From: Nocardioides sp.
GTDB taxonomy: Bacteria > Actinomycetota > Actinomycetes > Propionibacteriales > Nocardioidaceae
Assembly: GCA_021166815.1 (NCBI GenBank)
Contig: JAJPEO010000154.1
Coordinates: 1 to 11,518 of the forward strand
Direction of reading: 5' to 3'
Length of the DNA stretch: 11,518 nt
Below, in pieces: positions 6,929 to 11,518 of the stretch; position 1 is the first letter of the stretch, and every line of letters starts with the position of its first letter. Below the pieces are notes generated by a model. It was not told the DNA's origin. It searched no databases and was given only the letters and a program-made list of their open reading frames with translations. The position numbers and the translations under genes were made by a program.

Positions 6929-9115
6929 TCAGCGCAGCGACCCGAACCACGCGCTGCCGCGGCGTCCGGCCAGGACGGCCCGCTCCCACGCGACACCCAC
7001 GGTGAGCAGGACCGCCCCGGCGATGCCGAGGGTGAGCCAGCCCGGCAGCATCGCGATGTACGGCCCGCCCTGGGTGATCGCGATCAGGACCAGGCTCACG
7101 GCCGCCACGGTGACCGGCGCCTGCAGGCGCAGCGCCAGGCCGGCGACGAGGACGAGCACGGCTGCTCCGGACGACAGCGCCAGCCGCAGGGCATCGCCCT
7201 CGTCGATCGCCACGAGGACCGTCGGCAGGAACGCGGCACCCAACGCCGGGCCCATCGAGACCCAGCTGTGCACGGCCCGGTTGCGCTGCCAGTGGCGCAC
7301 GCCGATGGTCGCGAGCAGCAGGGCCAGCGGGAGGGTGAACGCCTCCACCGGCGCGTCACGGTGCGCGATCAGCATCTGGATGCCCAGGGCGATCACCGGG
7401 GAGGCGCCGTACGCCACCAGCAGCCGGCCGGGCAGCAGCGACCAGGCGTAGGCGAGGACGCCCGTGACGACCAGCAGCCAGGCGGTCCAGGGGTGCGGCA
7501 GGGAGGTCGACGCGAGCACTGCGAGCACGCCGTGGACCAGCGCGAACACCGCGATGACGGCGTCCCAGCCGCGCCAGCCCCGTCTGTCCGCGGCACCGGT
7601 CAGGACCACCGCGGCGCTGAGCGCCGCGAGGGCTGCCGCCACGGCCAGCCAGACCAGGACGTGGGGGCGGGCGCCGGAGTCGAAGAGGGCGATCGCCACC
7701 GAGGCGGTGATCGCCGCGTGGGCGAACACCAGCCAGCCCACCGAGCGCCAGCGGACCGCTGCCCACACCGCCGCGACCGCCCAGGCGCCGGCCACCAGGG
7801 CGACCAGCACGAGGTCGGGGCCGACGCCGACGCCGTGGCGCCACAGCCGGGGCTCGTCGGAGAGGTGGAGCACCCACAGCTCGGTGGTGAGCCCGACGCC
7901 GATGATCGCGAGCGCCACCTGGGCGCAGACGTGGGCCAGGGAGCGCGTGGCGGAGGCCGACAGCGGGGCCTGGGCGAGCCCCACGAGCGCGAGCGCCGCG
8001 AGGACGGCGGCGGCCAGCAGGAACGACCAGTGCGCCTCCCAGGTGAAGGACCACGCCGCGGGGAGGGCGATGCCGGTGACGACGAGGGGCACGAGCCCGT
8101 TCAACCGGCCCGGCAGGAGCCTCCGGGCACCGACGACGCCGATCGCCGCGGCCACGGCGAGCAGGAGCAGGGCCGACCACTCCCGCGTCGGCGACCCCAC
8201 GTCATGGGCGGTCGCGAGGCCGGTGACCAGGTGGAAGGCCGCCGCGAGGACGGCACCGAAGGCAGGCGCGACCTGGGCGGCGGGGACGTGGCACAGGTGC
8301 CGTACGCCGAACCACAGGCCGGTGCACACGAGGGCCACCAGGAGCAGGCCCACCGGCAGCCAGACGCCCTCCGGTGCCACCTCCATCAGGAAGAACCACG
8401 GCGCCGCAGTGAGCATCGCGGCAGCGAAAGGCTCGTACGACACGATCGGTCGCAGGTCCTGGCCCTCGCGGTCGACGCGCGGGACCAACCGGTCGAACAG
8501 CAACCCCAGCAGGCCCGCCACGACCGCGGCCACCGCGGCGTACGTGAACCCCGGCGCCTCCTGCAGTCCGGCGAGGTTGAGTGACCACGCCGCCCACAGG
8601 CCGATGACGGTCAGGCCGGAGGCGATCACGGCGGCCGTCTCGGCCGCCGCGGGGAGGCGGTGGCGCGTCGCGAGCACGGCGCCGGTCGCGGCGACCGCGG
8701 TCAGGCCGACGAGGATCAGCGCCTGGCCCCAGATGCCGACGATCATCCAGACCACCCAGCCGAAGAACAGCGCCGCGGAGAGAGTCAGCAGCGCGCCGAG
8801 CCCCAGCAGGAGCTGCTGCGCGCTCGGCGCGGACGCCCGTGCGTGCGGGCGCGCGTAGGGCCCCGGCTGCTGCGGGAAGCCGGGGACCGGATGGCCCGGC
8901 CCGGCGCCCACGGGAACCCCGACCTGCGAGGACCGGAGCAGCGAGGTGATGAGCTGGGCACGCTCGTGCCGCAACGTGGCGATCTGCTGGTCCACCTGCC
9001 AGAGCCGCGCGGCCTGCGGGCCCTGGATGGAGAGGCCGCAGAGGACGCACGCGGCGCGCGACAGGTCCAGGGCGGCGCCACAGTTCGGGCACGGGAGCGG
9101 CGAGGAGGTGGTCAC
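6929..9115 (-). CDS. polytopic membrane protein with N-terminal zinc ribbon, function unknown
   Basis: The 728-residue product begins with a short zinc ribbon, CPNC at 9-12 and CVLC at 23-26, a CX2C-X10-CX2C pattern. A charged, probably coiled segment (about residues 36-60, WQVDQQIATLRHERAQLITSL) and a Pro/Gly-rich stretch follow. From about residue 95 to the end it is nearly continuous hydrophobic spans, roughly 20 transmembrane helices by eye. No transporter, glycosyltransferase or kinase motif is visible, so I give no function; a membrane sensor or scaffold is only speculation. The start is GTG at 9115; the GGGGA next to it is too close to be a proper ribosome binding site. GAGACT, a possible -10, ends 6 bases before the GTG, so a leaderless start is possible. 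The TnpB element ends about 87 bases upstream on the same strand. Confidence 0.85.
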   Translation of the reverse strand: MTTSSPLPCPNCGAALDLSRAACVLCGLSIQGPQAARLWQVDQQIATLRHERAQLITSLLRSSQVGVPVGAGPGHPVPGFPQQPGPYARPHARASAPSAQQLLLGLGALLTLSAALFFGWVVWMIVGIWGQALILVGLTAVAATGAVLATRHRLPAAAETAAVIASGLTVIGLWAAWSLNLAGLQEAPGFTYAAVAAVVAGLLGLLFDRLVPRVDREGQDLRPIVSYEPFAAAMLTAAPWFFLMEVAPEGVWLPVGLLLVALVCTGLWFGVRHLCHVPAAQVAPAFGAVLAAAFHLVTGLATAHDVGSPTREWSALLLLAVAAAIGVVGARRLLPGRLNGLVPLVVTGIALPAAWSFTWEAHWSFLLAAAVLAALALVGLAQAPLSASATRSLAHVCAQVALAIIGVGLTTELWVLHLSDEPRLWRHGVGVGPDLVLVALVAGAWAVAAVWAAVRWRSVGWLVFAHAAITASVAIALFDSGARPHVLVWLAVAAALAALSAAVVLTGAADRRGWRGWDAVIAVFALVHGVLAVLASTSLPHPWTAWLLVVTGVLAYAWSLLPGRLLVAYGASPVIALGIQMLIAHRDAPVEAFTLPLALLLATIGVRHWQRNRAVHSWVSMGPALGAAFLPTVLVAIDEGDALRLALSSGAAVLVLVAGLALRLQAPVTVAAVSLVLIAITQGGPYIAMLPGWLTLGIAGAVLLTVGVAWERAVLAGRRGSAWFGSLR

Positions 9116-9161
9116 TCCCCGAGTCTCACAGGCCGAGGGGCCCCCGCGGATGAGGTCGGCT

Positions 9162-9197
9162 ACTCACTGGCTGTGTCCTTATTCGGACTCACCGGCT
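9162..9197. repeat. two near-identical 11-base direct repeats upstream of the zinc-ribbon membrane gene
   Basis: ACTCACTGGCT (9162-9172) and ACTCACCGGCT (9187-9197) differ at one base and are 25 bases apart start to start. Between them GTCC (9175-9178) and GGAC (9185-9188) can form a small hairpin. They lie in the leader/promoter zone of the membrane gene and just outside the proposed right end of the TnpB element. They could be a tandem operator or chance. Confidence 0.45.
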
Positions 9198-9201
9198 TCC
9201 C

Positions 9202-9400
9202 TTGACTCCGGCCCCGCGCTGGGGTGGTGGTTCTTGGTTGCCGTCCGAGCGCCGGCCACTCCTTGGTGGCGGGTCTTGTCTCGGTTCCGGCCCAGGGCCC
9301 CTTGGTGGTGCGGGGTGGCGGTCGGCTCTACGTCCCGGTCCATCCGGGTGCGGACACGTGCGGGTGTCAGGCGGCCGCGGGTAGCGGCGGCGAAGCAGTG
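9202..9400 (-). ncRNA. predicted omega RNA (reRNA) scaffold of the TnpB element
   Basis: In IS200/IS605 elements the 3' end of tnpB and the right end are transcribed as the guide RNA of TnpB. Here about 165 bases follow the tnpB stop (9367) without a gene and are rich in pairing. CCGAG/CTCGG (9280-9284 with 9245-9249) encloses CCAC/GTGG (9266-9269 with 9256-9259). CCCC/GGGG (9212-9224) lies next to the terminal TCAA. Nine bases, CCTTGGTGG on the plus strand, occur twice (9261-9269, 9300-9308). The 5' limit is a guess. The guide would be the minus-strand sequence from 9201 downward, beginning GGGAAGCCGGTGAGTCC. Confidence 0.55.
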
Positions 9401-10779
9401 GGCGGTTCGGGGTAGCGGGCCAGGTTGATGGCCGCGTTGACGTCGCGGTCGAGGAGCAGCCCGCACGACCCGCAGGCGTAGGTGCGGTCCGAGAGGGTCA
9501 GCTCGGCGTTGACCTGGCCGCAGCCGGAGCAGGTCTTGGACGAGGGGTACCACCGGTCGGCGATCGTGAGGGCGGTGCCGTACCAGGAGGCCTTGTAGGC
9601 GACCTGGCGGCGCAGCTCCCCGAAGGAGGCGTCGGAGACGACCCGGGCCAGCCTGCGGTTCGCGAGCATGCCGGCCGCGTTGAGGTCCTCGATCACCACG
9701 GCCGCGTGCCCCTTCACGATCGCCGAGGACAGCTCGTGCAGGAGTGCCTTGCGGGCGTGTGCGACGCGGGCGTGGACCCGGCCCAGGCGTCGTGCCGCCC
9801 TGCGTCGGCCGGCCGAGTCCCTCTTGGTTCTCGAGTAGGACTGGTTGGCCAGTTTCAGGCGGGCCTGGGCGTGCTGGAGTGTCTTCACCCCCTCCACGGC
9901 GGCCAGCACCGCACCGGTCTCATCGGCGACGACCGCGAGGTTCTGCACCCCGAGGTCCACCCCCACCCGGGGCTGGTGCCGCGTCCGGGTGTCGCGGCGG
10001 GCGGGATGGAGCTCGGCGGCGACCCCGGTGACCGCGACCACCCACCGGCCCCGCTCGAACCGGAACGACGCGGCGTAGGCGTGGAACCGGCCGGTCTCGT
10101 ACAGCCTCCGGAGCTGCCGGGTGTTCTCCCGGACCCGGAGCTCGCCGAGCTTGGGGAACCGCAGCGCCCGCGGTCCGGTCGGGCGCACCGGCGGCGCGGC
10201 GCCCTCGGGGTACTTGGCGCGGAGCCGGAATGCCGGGCTGGTCTTGTGCCGGGACTTGAACCGGGGGAACCCGGCCGGCTTCCCGGCCCGGGTGCCCCGG
10301 CGGGAGTCGGCCCAGTTCTTCAACGCCTGTGCGGCGTTCACGGACGCGCACTCGAAGACGTCCGCGGACACCTCGCCGCGCCACGGCAGGCCGCGGACCT
10401 CCTCACCGGCCGCGTCGTGGGAGACCGGTGCGTCCGCGGCGCGGCCGTCCTTCCAGGCGTTCATGTGGTTGATGAGGGACACCTTGCTCCACGACAGCGC
10501 CGGGGTCAGGTCCGCGTCCGCGACGTCGTAGGTCCGTTCCGCGGCGCGCTGGTCCAGGTTGGCCTTCACCCGGGCGAGCTGGTGGTTGAAGGCCAGCCGC
10601 GCGGCACCCGCGTGCGCCATCAGCAGCCGGTGCTGCTCGCGGTTGACATCGAGGGTGAACCGGAACGTGGTGGCCCGGGTCAACGGCACCCCGGTGTCTG
10701 ACACCAGCGGCGCGGTGTCGTCCTTCGCGGCGGTGACGGGCATGCAGCAGATGGTGCCGCAGGCCACCGACACCGCCAC
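9367..10779 (-). CDS. tnpB: RNA-guided nuclease TnpB (IS1341-type), catalytically intact
   Basis: TnpB is the omega-RNA-guided DNA endonuclease, ancestral to Cas12, that cuts empty donor sites and so helps its transposon persist. The 470-residue reading contains an N-terminal TTFRFTLDVNREQHRLL segment (37-53), where TnpB homology usually begins. The RuvC-like domain has D275 (VGVDLGVQNLAVV), E364 (VVIEDLNAAGM) and the final aspartate in DRDVNAAIN (D444/D446). A zinc ribbon CSGC...CGSC (C417, C420, C436, C439) sits between the last two, as in active TnpBs, and TWYGT-like KASWYGT (397-402) is present. No stop or frameshift was seen. The start is uncertain: GTG 10779 and ATG 10743 both lack a Shine-Dalgarno sequence, and the first 36 residues look like a low-conservation tail. 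GTG 10779 lies 5 bases after a left-end hairpin. The protein ends in a Pro/Ala tail. Confidence 0.93.
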   Translation of the reverse strand: MAVSVACGTICCMPVTAAKDDTAPLVSDTGVPLTRATTFRFTLDVNREQHRLLMAHAGAARLAFNHQLARVKANLDQRAAERTYDVADADLTPALSWSKVSLINHMNAWKDGRAADAPVSHDAAGEEVRGLPWRGEVSADVFECASVNAAQALKNWADSRRGTRAGKPAGFPRFKSRHKTSPAFRLRAKYPEGAAPPVRPTGPRALRFPKLGELRVRENTRQLRRLYETGRFHAYAASFRFERGRWVVAVTGVAAELHPARRDTRTRHQPRVGVDLGVQNLAVVADETGAVLAAVEGVKTLQHAQARLKLANQSYSRTKRDSAGRRRAARRLGRVHARVAHARKALLHELSSAIVKGHAAVVIEDLNAAGMLANRRLARVVSDASFGELRRQVAYKASWYGTALTIADRWYPSSKTCSGCGQVNAELTLSDRTYACGSCGLLLDRDVNAAINLARYPEPPTASPPLPAAA

Positions 10780-10784
10780 GACCC

Positions 10785-10821
10785 GAGAAGGGAACCCCTT
10801 CTCACTGAGTGTCTTCCACTC
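10785..10821. repeat. two tandem hairpins at the left end of the TnpB element
   Basis: GAGAAGGG (10785-10792) and CCCTTCTC (10796-10803) form a perfect 8-bp stem with a 3-base loop. Beside it GAGTG (10807-10811) and CACTC (10817-10821) form a 5-bp stem with a 5-base loop. Subterminal hairpins of this kind are what TnpA recognises in IS200/IS605 elements. They lie just upstream of the tnpB start, so they could also affect tnpB expression. Confidence 0.6.
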
Positions 10822-10843
10822 CCTCGCACGGCTGGGCTGGGCC

Positions 10844-10870
10844 GGGCAGCGCCCTTCGATCCGATGATCG
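10844..10870 (-). terminator. hairpins downstream of the methyltransferase gene, possible terminator
   Basis: After the methyltransferase stop (10877) the minus strand meets CGATC-ATCG-GATCG (10870-10857) and then GGGC-GCT-GCCC (10854-10844). Both stems are short (5 and 4 bp) and lack a U-tract, so termination is uncertain. They may instead belong to the left end of the TnpB element. Confidence 0.3.
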
Positions 10871-10876
10871 ACCGCC

Positions 10877-11488
10877 CTAACCGGGATTCGGTTTACGGGC
10901 GATCACCTGGAAGGTGTGCCAGTGCTTCGGCCCAGCAAAGGCCAATCCGTCGCGATCCTGTTCCTCCAGCGACAAGACCTGAAGGGGGTCCAGGAGTCGT
11001 TCAACCTGGGCTCGGCTCAGGAAGGTGCCGGGCCCGTTGGCCCAGTCGTCGCGCTCTCCGAACAGATCGACGGCAAGGACTCCACCGGGCCTGAGCGCGG
11101 TCAGGATCAGCCGCCACAGCTGGGCGAAGGCGTTCGAGTCAACGAACGGCAACGACACGCAGGCAAGCGTCAGGTCGCTGGCGGGCAGCGAGGTCAGGTC
11201 CTCGAGGGGTCGCGTGGTGTGCTGGATGGGCCGGCTCTTCGCCAACGCCTCCAGGGAGGGCACCACGCTCGCGTCCCGGTCGAAGGTGTGAACCCGCCAG
11301 CCATGATCGGCCAGCGCCCGGGCCTCGACCCCGATCCCACATCCGAGCTCGAGCGCCGTCCGCCCCTCGCCCGGCGCCGCCACCTGCAGCGCGTCGAGGA
11401 CAAGTCTGCGAGGCGGGCGGCCAGATTGGGCCACGTTGTAGTCGGCCCAATCCGTCCCTGGATGAGCCGGAGTCTCCACACGCGGCAT
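10877..11488 (-). CDS. class I SAM-dependent methyltransferase, substrate unknown
   Basis: The protein has a Rossmann-type methyltransferase core. Motif I ALELGCGIGVEARALADHG binds S-adenosylmethionine, the acidic end of strand 2 is in VHTFDRDASVV, and a motif-IV region LTLACVSLPFV precedes a helix FAQLWRLILTALRPGGVLAVDLFG (post-I/VI type). It resembles small-molecule methyltransferases of the TehB/UbiE superfamily, but nothing fixes the substrate. I chose ATG 11488 (203 residues, MPRVETPAHPG) because AGGA lies 9 bases before it; GTG 11512 in the same frame would add 8 residues, but its upstream region is at the window edge and cannot be judged. The gene runs toward the TnpB element's left end and stops at 10877 (TAG). 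The element may lie in its 3' flank without damaging it: the C terminus (FQVIARKPNPG) looks complete. Confidence 0.88.
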   Translation of the reverse strand: MPRVETPAHPGTDWADYNVAQSGRPPRRLVLDALQVAAPGEGRTALELGCGIGVEARALADHGWRVHTFDRDASVVPSLEALAKSRPIQHTTRPLEDLTSLPASDLTLACVSLPFVDSNAFAQLWRLILTALRPGGVLAVDLFGERDDWANGPGTFLSRAQVERLLDPLQVLSLEEQDRDGLAFAGPKHWHTFQVIARKPNPG

Positions 11489-11518
11489 CGTCGCAGATCC
11501 TGGTCGCGACACAGGCCA

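Larger units (their letters stand above)
9202..10876 (-). mobile_element. TnpB-only insertion element (IS200/IS605 superfamily, IS1341-like)
   Basis: The element consists of one tnpB on the minus strand with structured ends and no TnpA transposase, the arrangement of IS1341-group elements that must be mobilised in trans. The right end is placed at the TCAA at 9205-9202, which follows a CCCC/GGGG hairpin (9212-9224) by 6 bases; TCAA is also the right cleavage site of IS608. The left end is not resolved. It must lie between the hairpin at 10785-10803 and the methyltransferase stop at 10877, so the outer coordinate given is a maximum. IS200/IS605 elements make no target duplication, so none is expected. 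Confidence 0.7.

Noticed and set aside
7268..8584. Open frames on the plus strand across the zinc-ribbon membrane gene (also 7464-8858)
   Set aside because: Biased low-complexity translations opposite a coherent membrane protein with a zinc ribbon.
9706..10701. 331-codon frame on the plus strand antisense to tnpB
   Set aside because: No recognisable features; the minus strand encodes a complete TnpB.
9367..10779. Possibility that TnpB is a nuclease-dead, TldR-like regulator
   Set aside because: The RuvC aspartates, the glutamate and the zinc-ribbon cysteines are all present.
9202..10876. Possibility that the tnpB region is a CRISPR-Cas12 locus
   Set aside because: No repeat-spacer array, no Cas1/Cas2 and no other cas gene in the window; TnpB size and single-gene layout fit an insertion element.

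Overview
The window is very GC-rich, uses GTG starts freely, has long spurious ORFs antisense to most genes, and carries a tadA-associated gene beside tadA. Together these point to an actinobacterium; a Nocardioides-like or other Propionibacteriales member is my guess from protein style, not a demonstrated assignment. Most of the window (1 to about 9115) looks like ordinary chromosome. The right end (about 9200 to 11518) is more accessory: a TnpB-type mobile element and an unassigned methyltransferase.

Layout, left to right. A minus-strand pair, pntA-pntB, encodes the proton-translocating NAD(P) transhydrogenase; pntB runs off the left edge. Next on the minus strand is upp (uracil salvage), which probably has a leaderless promoter. 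Divergent from upp, on the plus strand, are a small acidic TadA-associated protein gene and tadA (the tRNA wobble adenosine deaminase), then a secreted M28 metallopeptidase gene with its own promoter and a strong terminator. A tRNA-Ser(CGA) gene with an encoded CCA end and two downstream hairpins follows. After it comes a gene for a 69-residue single-span membrane protein, convergent with a 728-residue polytopic membrane protein that has an N-terminal zinc ribbon (minus strand).

Directly upstream of that membrane gene lies a TnpB-only insertion element (IS200/IS605 superfamily, IS1341-like). The TnpB has all RuvC residues and the zinc ribbon. The roughly 165 bases after its stop codon fold into nested stems ending in TCAA, as expected for an omega RNA/right end. 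The adjacent chromosomal bases would then be the RNA guide, and they belong to the leader of the membrane-protein gene. No TnpA transposase is present. Beyond the element's hairpin-rich left end is a class I SAM-dependent methyltransferase gene on the minus strand.

The functional themes are redox balance (PntAB), pyrimidine salvage (Upp), tRNA decoding (TadA, its partner, tRNA-Ser), extracellular proteolysis (M28), and a mobile RNA-guided nuclease. I see no sign that these form one pathway. The TnpB/omega-RNA locus, placed codirectionally in front of an uncharacterised zinc-ribbon membrane gene, is the part most worth a second look.
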